Assembly: GCA_019243595.1 (NCBI GenBank)
Contig: JAFAUA010000504.1
Coordinates: 1-5,226 of the forward strand
Direction of reading: 5' to 3'
Source of the DNA: Acidimicrobiia bacterium
GTDB lineage: Bacteria > Actinomycetota > Acidimicrobiia > Acidimicrobiales > AC-14
Length of the DNA stretch: 5,226 nucleotides
The translations under genes and the position numbers were made by a program. This document shows, piece by piece, positions 1 through 5,226 of this stretch (the first letter of the stretch is position 1; every line of letters starts with the position of its first letter). The notes beneath the pieces are model-generated. The model was not told the origin of the DNA. It searched no databases and was given only the letters and a program-made list of their open reading frames with translations.

Positions 1-61
1 GGCGAGAGCCGCTCTAGGGGCCGGTCGATCCGGCAGTAGAGATCGGTAGGGTGCGGCGCCT
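1..61 (+). other. Upstream region of ndk; possible tail of a preceding gene
   Basis: This stretch is too short to identify any gene. All three + strand frames close before ndk, with stops at 15-17, 37-39 and 47-49, so the end of an upstream co-directional gene could lie here. In Streptomyces-type gene orders folC lies just upstream of ndk, but nothing in these bases proves it. The only signal I can support is the -10-like hexamer listed separately. Confidence 0.3.
47..52 (+). promoter_or_regulatory. Candidate -10 box for ndk (leaderless or very short leader)
   Basis: The hexamer TAGGGT fits the TAnnnT -10 pattern common in high-GC actinobacteria. Its last base is 9 nt before the A of the ndk ATG at 62, so transcription would begin at or within a few bases of the start codon. 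No good TTGACA-like -35 is seen at 16-19 bases upstream, which is tolerated in actinobacterial promoters. The overlapping GGTAGGG (45-51) could instead be read as a weak ribosome binding site about 10 nt from the ATG. The two readings cannot be separated from sequence alone. Confidence 0.35.
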
Positions 62-472
62 ATGAGCGACCGCACCCTTGTCATCTGCAAGCCGGACGCC
101 GTCGAGCGGAGCCTCGTCGGCGAGATCGTGTCGCGGCTGGAGCGCAAGGGATTGCGCATCGTGGCTATGGAGCTGCGCCAGATCGACGAGGCGACTGCGG
201 GTCGTCATTACGAGGAGCACCAGGGCAAGCCCTTCTACGGTGACCTGGTGGCGTTCATCACCCGCAGCCCGGCGGTGCTCATGGTGGTCGAGGGGCCCGA
301 GGACACCTTCAAGGTCGTGCGCACGCTCATGGGGGTCACCAATCCCAGGGATGCGGCCCCCGGCACTATCCGTGGCGACCTGGCCATCGAGCTCACCGAA
401 AACCTGGTCCACGGCTCCGACAGCCCCGAATCCGCCAAGCGCGAGATCGACATCTTCTTCCCTGGTTTGTAG
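62..472 (+). CDS. ndk: Nucleoside diphosphate kinase
   Basis: Cytosolic enzyme that moves the gamma phosphate from ATP to NDPs and dNDPs through a phosphohistidine intermediate, balancing the NTP and dNTP pools. The 136 aa length is normal for a bacterial Ndk. The active-site signature is intact: N114-L-V-H-G-S-D120, with H117 as the phosphorylated histidine. Other family ligands are present: K10 in the N-terminal VICKPDAV strand, Y50, F58 in the KPFY segment, R87, T93 and R104. The ATG at 62 gives the standard N-terminus ([12 protein letters not shown]), with no room for a longer conserved extension. It lies 129 bases upstream of mreB on the same strand; this neighbourhood is shared with Streptomyces. 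It may be leaderless (see the TAGGGT at 47-52). No anomalies are seen. Confidence 0.97.
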   Translation: MSDRTLVICKPDAVERSLVGEIVSRLERKGLRIVAMELRQIDEATAGRHYEEHQGKPFYGDLVAFITRSPAVLMVVEGPEDTFKVVRTLMGVTNPRDAAPGTIRGDLAIELTENLVHGSDSPESAKREIDIFFPGL

Positions 473-534
473 GCGGCATCGCTCGGCTCGCCGCGCCTGG
501 TTGGTGACCTTGTGATCGCACCCGGGCAGGCGGG

Positions 535-564
535 TTGTCCGATTACGCCATCCGGCCCTAGCCT
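535..564 (+). promoter_or_regulatory. Candidate promoter for the mreBCD-mrdA-rodA operon
   Basis: A -35-like TTGTCC (535-540) and a -10-like TAGCCT (559-564, fits TAnnnT) are separated by 18 bases. Initiation would fall near 571, giving an mreB leader of about 30 nt. This is the best sigma-70-type pair I see in the only sizeable gap upstream of the elongation genes. It is a pattern match on one sequence, so chance occurrence cannot be excluded. Read-through from ndk also remains possible, because no convincing terminator follows ndk. Confidence 0.35.
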
Positions 565-574
565 CTAGCGGATA

Positions 575-597
575 CCTCCCTAAGGGCGGGGGCCTTT
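575..597 (+). promoter_or_regulatory. mreB leader with two competing small hairpins over the ribosome-binding region
   Basis: The last bases before mreB can pair in two exclusive ways. Fold A: CCTCCC (575-580) with GGGCGG (584-589), a TAA loop and one T/C mismatch. Fold B: AAGGGC (582-587) with GCCTTT (592-597), one G-T wobble and a GGGG loop. Both use 584-587. The G-run 588-592, about 9 nt before the ATG, is the only Shine-Dalgarno-like element, so either fold could mask it. The stems are short, and a regulatory role is inference only. Confidence 0.25.
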
Positions 598-601
598 TCG
601 C

Positions 602-1639
602 ATGTCGGACAGCTTTTTCTCCTCCCTGCTCGGCAGGGACATGGCGGTCGACCTCGGTACGGCGAACACACTCGTCTATGTCCGAGGCCGCGGCATTGTC
701 CTCAACGAGCCTTCCGTGGTCGCCGTCAACATCAAGGACGGTCGTCCTCTCGCGGTCGGTCTCGAGGCCAAGCGGATGATTGGCCGTACGCCGGCCCACA
801 TCGTGGCCATCCGGCCTCTGAAGGACGGCGTCATCGCCGACTTCGAGATCACCGAGAAGATGCTGCGCTACTTCATCCAGCGCGTGCACCAGCGCCGCTG
901 GGCCAAGCCCCGCATGGTCATCTGCGTTCCTTCCGGTGTCACCGGCGTCGAGAAACGAGCCGTGCAGGAAGCGGCCGAGTACGCGGGTGCCCGCAAGGAC
1001 CCCTTCATCGTCGAAGAGCCCATGGCCGCGGCCATCGGCGCCGGCCTGCCGGTCGCCGAGCCCACCGGCAACATGGTCGTCGACATTGGCGGCGGCACGA
1101 CCGAGGTCGCCGTGATCTCGCTGGGCGGCATCGTCACCAGCCAGTCGATCCGCATCGGCGGCGACGAGCTCGACGACGCCATCATCCAGTACATCAAGAA
1201 GGAGTACAGCCTGGCGCTCGGTGAGCGCACGGCTGAGGAGATCAAGATCGCACTCGGATCCGCGTGGCCTCTCGAAGAGGAGCTGCATGCCGAGATCCGG
1301 GGGCGGGACCTGGTCACCGGCCTGCCCAAGACGATCGTGACCTCCACCGAGGAAGTCAGGCGGGCCATCGAAGAACCGGTCTCTGCCGTCGTTGACGCCG
1401 TGAAGGTCACTCTCGACAAGACGCCGCCCGAACTGGCGGCCGACATCATGGAGCAGGGAATCGTGCTCACGGGCGGCGGCGCCCTGCTGCACGGCATCGA
1501 CGCTCGACTCTCCGCGGAGACCGGCATGCCCATCGTCATCGCCAAGAACCCCCTCCATTCGGTGGTGATGGGTTCGGGTCAATGCCTTGAGGAGTTCGAC
1601 GTCCTGCGCCATGTGCTGTTCTCTTCGTCTGACCGCTAG
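602..1639 (+). CDS. mreB: Rod shape-determining protein MreB (bacterial actin)
   Basis: Actin-fold ATPase that forms short membrane-bound filaments and orients the lateral wall synthases (elongasome). The 345 aa length is typical. Nucleotide-binding motifs are intact: phosphate-1 DLGTANT (residues 17-23), the E138-E139-P segment holding the catalytic glutamate, phosphate-2 DIGGGTTEV (161-169) and the adenosine loop [10 protein letters not shown] (289-298). LNEPSVVA (34-41) is also characteristic of MreB. The N-terminal SFFSSLL (4-10) and the tryptophan at 100, in the loop before KPRMVICVP, are candidates for membrane contact, by analogy with the amphipathic N-terminus and hydrophobic loop known in other MreBs. 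The ATG at 602 is preferred over the internal ATG at 641 (M14), because the latter would begin right at phosphate-1 and remove the first segment. It is the first gene of the tight cluster and probably has its own promoter. The ribosome binding site is weak and G-rich. Confidence 0.97.
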   Translation: MSDSFFSSLLGRDMAVDLGTANTLVYVRGRGIVLNEPSVVAVNIKDGRPLAVGLEAKRMIGRTPAHIVAIRPLKDGVIADFEITEKMLRYFIQRVHQRRWAKPRMVICVPSGVTGVEKRAVQEAAEYAGARKDPFIVEEPMAAAIGAGLPVAEPTGNMVVDIGGGTTEVAVISLGGIVTSQSIRIGGDELDDAIIQYIKKEYSLALGERTAEEIKIALGSAWPLEEELHAEIRGRDLVTGLPKTIVTSTEEVRRAIEEPVSAVVDAVKVTLDKTPPELAADIMEQGIVLTGGGALLHGIDARLSAETGMPIVIAKNPLHSVVMGSGQCLEEFDVLRHVLFSSSDR

Positions 1640-1664
1640 CTCTTCGAGGGTTCCCAGCTGACCC

Positions 1665-2510
1665 GTGGCCGTCTATCGGCGCGGGACCCGGCATCGTTTT
1701 CTCCTCGTTCTCCTCGTCCTCTCCTCGATCACCGTCATCACCGTCGACGTCCGGGGCGGCGGTGGGGGTGCAATGGAATCCGTGCGGCGGGCGGCCCGCG
1801 ACGCCTTCGCGCCGGTGCAGTCGGCCGCCGACGAGGTGATCAACCCGGTCGGCGACTTCTTCGGCGGCCTGTTCCGCTACGGCCACATCAAGGCCGAGAA
1901 CGCCCGGCTACGTCGCCAGCTGGCTGACGCCCGAGGCAAGGCCAACGGCGCGTCGAGTGCCGAGCGCGAGCGCGACGAGCTCCTCGCTCTCCAGAAGCTG
2001 ACCTTCGCAGGCGACGTCCCGACCGTCGCGGCGCGCGTCGTCGCCACCTCTCCGTCGAACTTCCAGCTCACGGTCGAGATCGACAAAGGCCTGCCGACCG
2101 GTATCGAGAAGGGCATGCCGGTGGTGACCGGCGCGGGACTCGTCGGCAGGGTGATTGCGGTCTCGCAGGAGCGGGCGACGGTGCTCCTGATCACCGACCC
2201 GGCCTTCAACGTCGGCATCCGTTTGTCGGGATCCGGCGACGTGGGCGTGGCGCGGGGAAACGGCGTCCGTCAGCCCCTCCCGGTCGACCTCGTCGACGTC
2301 GGCACCAAGGTGACCGGCGGCGAGGTCGTGGTGACGAGCGGCCTGCAGGGAAGCGTGTTCCCGGCGGGGATCCCGGTGGGCAAGGTCCGGTCCGCCAAGG
2401 TGCAGCCGGGCCGGCTCCAGCAGGAGGTGTCGATCGACCCGCTGGTCGACCTCAGCCGCCTCGACTTCATCAAGGTGCTGCTCTGGCAGCCCAAGGCCGA
2501 CACCCCGTGA
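1665..2510 (+). CDS. mreC: Rod shape-determining protein MreC
   Basis: Bitopic membrane protein whose extracytoplasmic part self-assembles and binds and activates PBP2, linking the wall synthase to MreB/MreD. It has 281 aa. In order it shows a basic cytoplasmic tip (YRRGTRHR, 4-11), one transmembrane segment (about 12-28), a Gly-rich linker (30-36), a predicted coiled coil (about 74-111, AENARLRRQL onward), then the two beta-barrel subdomains. Family landmarks are KGLPTGIEKGMPVVT near 141-155, GLVGRV (158-163), VTSGLQGSVFPAGIPVGKV (223-241) and the terminal DLSRLDFIKVLLW (262-274). It starts with GTG: an in-frame TGA at 1659-1661 leaves GTG 1665 as the first possible start, and it includes the expected membrane anchor. 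GAGGG at 1646-1650 is a possible but distant (14 nt) ribosome binding site. It follows mreB by 25 bases, so coupling is likely. Confidence 0.95.
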   Translation: MAVYRRGTRHRFLLVLLVLSSITVITVDVRGGGGGAMESVRRAARDAFAPVQSAADEVINPVGDFFGGLFRYGHIKAENARLRRQLADARGKANGASSAERERDELLALQKLTFAGDVPTVAARVVATSPSNFQLTVEIDKGLPTGIEKGMPVVTGAGLVGRVIAVSQERATVLLITDPAFNVGIRLSGSGDVGVARGNGVRQPLPVDLVDVGTKVTGGEVVVTSGLQGSVFPAGIPVGKVRSAKVQPGRLQQEVSIDPLVDLSRLDFIKVLLWQPKADTP

Positions 2511-2516
2511 GTCAGC

Positions 2517-2522
2517 TGAGGA
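2517..2522 (+). promoter_or_regulatory. Ribosome binding site of mreD
   Basis: TGAGGA lies 4 nt before the mreD ATG (2527), in the 16-base gap after mreC. It is a recognisable Shine-Dalgarno match at short spacing and supports that ATG as the start. Confidence 0.55.
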
Positions 2523-2526
2523 TTCG

Positions 2527-3036
2527 ATGAACAACGCGCGCGCGAAAGTGCCGCTGATTCTGCTGACCTTTCTGGTCGTGGAGCTCACGGTCCTCGACCA
2601 CCTGCGCGTGTTCGGCGCCGGGCCCGACGTCATGCTGCTCCTGGCCGTCGTCGCCGGGATCGTCGGGGGCCCGCGAGTCGGCGCCTTGTTCGGTTTCGCG
2701 GCCGGCATCGTGCTCGACCTGTTCCTCGAGACCCCGATGGGCCTGTCGGCGCTCGTGTTCTGCATCGTCGGCTACGCGGTCGGCAACATCCAGGGCGGCG
2801 TGTTGCGTGCCGCCTGGTGGATCCCGGTCGTGACCACATTTGTCGCCTCGGTGGCGGGAGTCCTTTTGTACGCGCTGACCGCCACCGTCGTCGGTCAGCC
2901 CGGTCTGGTGACGCCACACCTGTTCGTGGTCGCGGCCGTCGTGGGTGTGTTCAACGCCGTCGTCTCGCCCTTCGCCCTCCGCCTCGTGCGCTGGGCGATC
3001 GCCGACATCGAGCGGGCCGAAAGGGCCTACGCCTAA
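2527..3036 (+). CDS. mreD: Rod shape-determining protein MreD
   Basis: Polytopic inner-membrane partner of MreC in the elongasome. MreD family sequences diverge strongly, so the call rests on position between mreC and mrdA, size (169 aa) and topology. The chain is almost wholly hydrophobic, with about 5-6 membrane segments near residues 8-24, 33-48, 51-68, 71-87, 98-120 and 130-153, and ends in a charged cytoplasmic tail (RWAIADIERAER). The central GFAAGIVLDLF...GLSAL stretch (56-75) matches the usual MreD pattern of a Gly-rich helix followed by an Asp and a second Gly. The exact segment count is my reading, not a computed prediction. The start is supported by TGAGGA just upstream. Its TAA abuts the mrdA ATG with no spacer, implying coupled translation. 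Confidence 0.9.
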   Translation: MNNARAKVPLILLTFLVVELTVLDHLRVFGAGPDVMLLLAVVAGIVGGPRVGALFGFAAGIVLDLFLETPMGLSALVFCIVGYAVGNIQGGVLRAAWWIPVVTTFVASVAGVLLYALTATVVGQPGLVTPHLFVVAAVVGVFNAVVSPFALRLVRWAIADIERAERAYA

Positions 3037-4941
3037 ATGCCGCTCGAGAGCCCCCGGCTGCGGCTGGGGATCGTGGCGATCGTGGTCGTGTCGTTGTTCG
3101 CGGCCCTGCTGGCGCGCCTCTGGTACCTGCAGGTGCTGGCCGCGCCGCAGTACCGCACCCAGGCCAGCGTCAACCGCGTCCGCACGATCTACACCGAAGC
3201 GCCGCGGGGGCGAATCCTGGACCGCAACGGCAAGGTCATCGTCGACAACAAGGTGTCGGACGCGGTCGTCGTCAACCGTGAAGAGCTCGGGAGCCGCAGC
3301 GCCGAGGTGATCCCGCGCCTGGCCCAAGTGCTCAAGATGCAGGCGTCCGACGTGCAGAAGCACCTCGACGACAAGCGCTACAGCCCCTTCAAACCGATCC
3401 CGGTCGCCACAGACGTGCCGAAGGAGACGATCATCTTCCTCCGGGAGCACCAGGGCGACTTCCCGGGCATCAGCGGGATCCAGCTCACCGAGCGCTACTA
3501 CCCGTACGGTCCCCTCGCCGCCCACCTCCTCGGCTGGGTCGGCGAGATCAACGGCACCGAGCTCGCGGCCAACAAGAAGAAGGGTTACAAGGAGGGCGAC
3601 AGCATCGGCAAGTCGGGGATCGAGAAGGTCTACGAGGACGACCTGCGGGGCGCCCCGCAGGTCGAGCGCCTCGAGGTCGACTCCAAGGGCCGGGTGCTGG
3701 GCTCGCTCGGAACGACGCCCGCCGTGCAGGGCCACGACGTCCAGCTCACGATCGACCTCGACGTCCAGAAGCTGGCCGAGGACTCACTGCAGGAGGGGCT
3801 CCAGGCGGCGCGGTCGACTTACGACAAGGGCCAGGCCAAGCGCTTCATCGCTCCCGCCGGGTCGGTCGTCGTGCAGGACCCTCGTGACGGGTCGATCCGC
3901 GCCCTTGCCTCGAACCCGACCTACGACCCTTCGATCTTCGTCAACGGGATCAAGCCCGAGCTGTTCGCCCAGCTCAACGATCCGGGGAGCGGTTTCCCGC
4001 TGAACGACCGGGCGATTCAGGGCTTGTACGCACCGGGGTCGACCTTCAAGCTGGCGACGTCTCTTGCCGCGTTGGGTCACGGGCTGATCGACCCGACGTA
4101 CACGGTCGACGACGGCGGCAAGATCAAGATCGGCAACCAGATCTTCAAGAACGCCCTCGGTGAGGCCAACGGCCGTGTGAACATCGTGCGGGCGCTCACC
4201 GTTTCCAGCGACGTGTTCTTCTACACGCTGGGCAACCAATTCTGGGTCCAGCGCTCCCAGTACGGCGACGCCATGCAAGACGAGGCCCACCAGCTCGGGC
4301 TTGGGAAGAAGACGGGCATCGCTCTGCCGTTCGAGGCCAGCGGCCGCATTCCCGATCCCGAGACCCGGAAGAAGCTGCACGACCAGAACCCGAAGGCCTT
4401 CCCCAACGGCCAGTGGTATGCGGGCGACAACGTGAACCTGGCCATCGGGCAGGGCGAGATGGTCATCACGCCGCTGCAACTGGTGAACGCCTATGCCACC
4501 TTCGCCAACGGCGGCACGGTGTGGGTGCCGCGTGTCGGCGACAGCATCAAGGACCAGATCGGCAACGTGCTGCGCCAGATCCCGCCGCAGTCGTCCCGCA
4601 AGCTCGACATCCCCCCGCAGGTCCGGGATCCGATCATGCAGGGTCTCACGGGCGTGGTGACCGACGGACGGGGAACGGCCGCAGGAGCCTTTGCCGGTTT
4701 CCCGTTCGGCACATTCCCCGTCGCCGGCAAGACCGGCACGGCCCAGGCCGGCAACAAGCAGGACACGTCGCTGTTCGTCGCCTTCGGGCCCACAACCGAT
4801 CCGCAGTACACCGTCGGGGTCGTGATGGAGGAGTCCGGCTTCGGCGCGTCGGCGGCCGCTCCCGTCGCCCGACGTATCCTCGAGGCTCTCGCCGGTAAGC
4901 CGCCGCCCAACGTGAGCTACGCGGGCGGCGGGGCGGACTGA
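3037..4941 (+). CDS. mrdA: Penicillin-binding protein 2 (class B transpeptidase of the elongasome)
   Basis: Membrane-anchored peptidoglycan D,D-transpeptidase that cross-links glycan made by its partner RodA during side-wall growth; a beta-lactam target. The 634 aa length is close to E. coli PBP2. In order: a short cytoplasmic tail, one transmembrane anchor (about 9-30), the pedestal/dimerisation domain beginning with PRGRILDRNGKVI (56-68), the YPYGPLAAHLLGWVGEI segment (155-171), GKSGIEKVYEDDLRG (191-205), then the transpeptidase domain. The three catalytic motifs are intact: S335-T-F-K338 (nucleophile S335), S390-S-D392 and K565-T-G-T568. Asp at the third position of the second motif is usual for PBP2-type enzymes. 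No PASTA domain follows; the chain ends in a short Pro/Gly tail. The ATG at 3037 directly follows the mreD stop; GAAAGGG (3019-3025) inside mreD is a weak candidate ribosome binding site. The MreCD/RodA neighbours separate it from divisome FtsI. Confidence 0.96.
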   Translation: MPLESPRLRLGIVAIVVVSLFAALLARLWYLQVLAAPQYRTQASVNRVRTIYTEAPRGRILDRNGKVIVDNKVSDAVVVNREELGSRSAEVIPRLAQVLKMQASDVQKHLDDKRYSPFKPIPVATDVPKETIIFLREHQGDFPGISGIQLTERYYPYGPLAAHLLGWVGEINGTELAANKKKGYKEGDSIGKSGIEKVYEDDLRGAPQVERLEVDSKGRVLGSLGTTPAVQGHDVQLTIDLDVQKLAEDSLQEGLQAARSTYDKGQAKRFIAPAGSVVVQDPRDGSIRALASNPTYDPSIFVNGIKPELFAQLNDPGSGFPLNDRAIQGLYAPGSTFKLATSLAALGHGLIDPTYTVDDGGKIKIGNQIFKNALGEANGRVNIVRALTVSSDVFFYTLGNQFWVQRSQYGDAMQDEAHQLGLGKKTGIALPFEASGRIPDPETRKKLHDQNPKAFPNGQWYAGDNVNLAIGQGEMVITPLQLVNAYATFANGGTVWVPRVGDSIKDQIGNVLRQIPPQSSRKLDIPPQVRDPIMQGLTGVVTDGRGTAAGAFAGFPFGTFPVAGKTGTAQAGNKQDTSLFVAFGPTTDPQYTVGVVMEESGFGASAAAPVARRILEALAGKPPPNVSYAGGGAD

Positions 4942-4963
4942 CGTTGACACTTGAACTGACCTG

Positions 4964-5226
4964 ATGGCTACCGCAAGCGCAACCTCCGTCTTCCCGCTGC
5001 GTCGGGGTGCAACCGCGGCGTGGCGCCACATCGACTTGGCGCTGCTGTTCTCCAGCGTCGCCATTGCGGGCATGGGCGTGCTCATGGTGTTCTCGGCGAC
5101 CGAGGCCAAGCTCCGCGACCAGGGGCTCGACCCGCACATGTACCTGAAGCGCCAGTCGGTGTGGGTCGTGCTCGGCCTGGCCGGGATGTTCGTGATGGTG
5201 AGCGTCGACTACCGCGTGCTGCGTGA
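4964..5226 (+). CDS. rodA: SEDS peptidoglycan glycosyltransferase RodA (5' part, cut by window edge)
   Basis: RodA is a multi-spanning glycosyltransferase that polymerises lipid II into glycan strands and works as a pair with PBP2. Only the first 87 codons are present; the frame is still open at the right edge. Visible: a cytoplasmic leader, RHIDLALLFS (21-30) leading into membrane segment 1 (about 24-44), the family-typical GMGVLMVFSAT (36-46), an extracytoplasmic loop, YLKRQSVWVVLGLAG (60-74) leading into segment 2, and VDYRVLR (81-87). These match the SEDS N-terminus, shared by RodA and FtsW; location right after mrdA makes RodA the better name. An in-frame TGA at 4952-4954 makes ATG 4964 the first ATG. 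No clear Shine-Dalgarno is seen in the 22-base gap after mrdA, so expression may depend on coupling. The known catalytic Asp lies beyond this fragment and cannot be checked. Confidence 0.92.
   Translation, partial: MATASATSVFPLRRGATAAWRHIDLALLFSSVAIAGMGVLMVFSATEAKLRDQGLDPHMYLKRQSVWVVLGLAGMFVMVSVDYRVLR

Noticed and set aside
473..494. GCGGC/GCCGC inverted repeat after ndk as a terminator
   Set aside because: A 5-bp stem with a 12-base loop and no following T-run; does not meet the pattern of an intrinsic terminator.
523..541. CGGGCA/TGTCCG stem (one G-T wobble, 7-base loop) as a terminator or operator
   Set aside because: No T-run follows, and it overlaps the candidate -35 box; short stems like this are expected by chance in G/C-rich DNA.
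14..1612. 532-codon open frame on the - strand opposite ndk and mreB
   Set aside because: It lies antisense to two clearly recognised genes. Its translation is rich in Asp, Arg, Gly and His with no recognisable domain, as expected when G/C-rich third positions remove stop codons from the opposite strand.
1908..2765. 285-codon open frame on the - strand opposite mreC and mreD
   Set aside because: Antisense shadow spanning a gene junction, with no recognisable domain.
2512..3735. 407-codon open frame on the - strand opposite mreD and mrdA
   Set aside because: Low-complexity charged translation (many D, R, H, Q), fully antisense to intact membrane and PBP2 genes; a high-GC coding shadow.
4944..4949. 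Perfect TTGACA upstream of rodA as a -35 box
   Set aside because: No TAnnnT hexamer occurs at 16-19 bases downstream, and that region is already inside rodA; most likely coincidence within an operon.
3784..5139. 451-codon open frame on the - strand opposite mrdA and rodA
   Set aside because: Antisense to the intact transpeptidase domain and to the rodA start; no motif or separate ribosome binding site seen.
5020..5226. + strand frame starting at 5020 with an Arg/Gly/His-rich product
   Set aside because: It overlaps the frame that starts at 4964, whose translation is unmistakably a SEDS protein N-terminus; the 5020 frame is an out-of-frame shadow.

Overview
The window is a compact, high-GC stretch with every gene on the + strand. 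It holds one nucleotide-metabolism gene followed by a complete cell-elongation (elongasome) operon: ndk, mreB, mreC, mreD, mrdA (PBP2) and the 5' end of rodA. This order, with ndk directly upstream of mreB, is known from Actinomycetota such as Streptomyces. Together with the strong G/C bias at third codon positions it points to an actinobacterium. The style of the proteins would fit an Acidimicrobiia-like lineage, but that finer placement is a guess from sequence impression only.

Layout. Positions 1-61 are upstream of ndk; they may include the last codons of a preceding gene and contain an actinobacterial-type -10 box (TAGGGT, 47-52) close enough to the ndk ATG for leaderless transcription. 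ndk runs 62-472. A 129-base gap (473-601) is the only sizeable intergenic region; it carries a plausible promoter (TTGTCC, 18 bases, TAGCCT) and a short G-rich leader that can fold in two mutually exclusive ways just before the mreB ATG. From mreB onward the genes are tightly packed: gaps of 25 bases (mreB/mreC), 16 bases (mreC/mreD), 0 bases (mreD/mrdA, TAA immediately followed by ATG) and 22 bases (mrdA/rodA). That spacing implies one mRNA with translational coupling. rodA begins at 4964 and runs off the right edge after 87 codons.

How the genes work together. MreB forms membrane-associated actin-like filaments. MreC and MreD are the membrane partners that link these filaments to the wall synthase and activate it. 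PBP2 is the class B transpeptidase, and RodA is the SEDS glycosyltransferase that polymerises glycan for PBP2 to cross-link. Ndk makes (d)NTPs and is not part of the machine; it is a conserved neighbour.

All five complete proteins have family-typical lengths and intact catalytic motifs; no frameshift, mobile element, CRISPR array, tRNA or rRNA is visible. I looked for an undescribed system and did not find one. The observations most worth a second look are the mreB leader and the possible leaderless ndk start.
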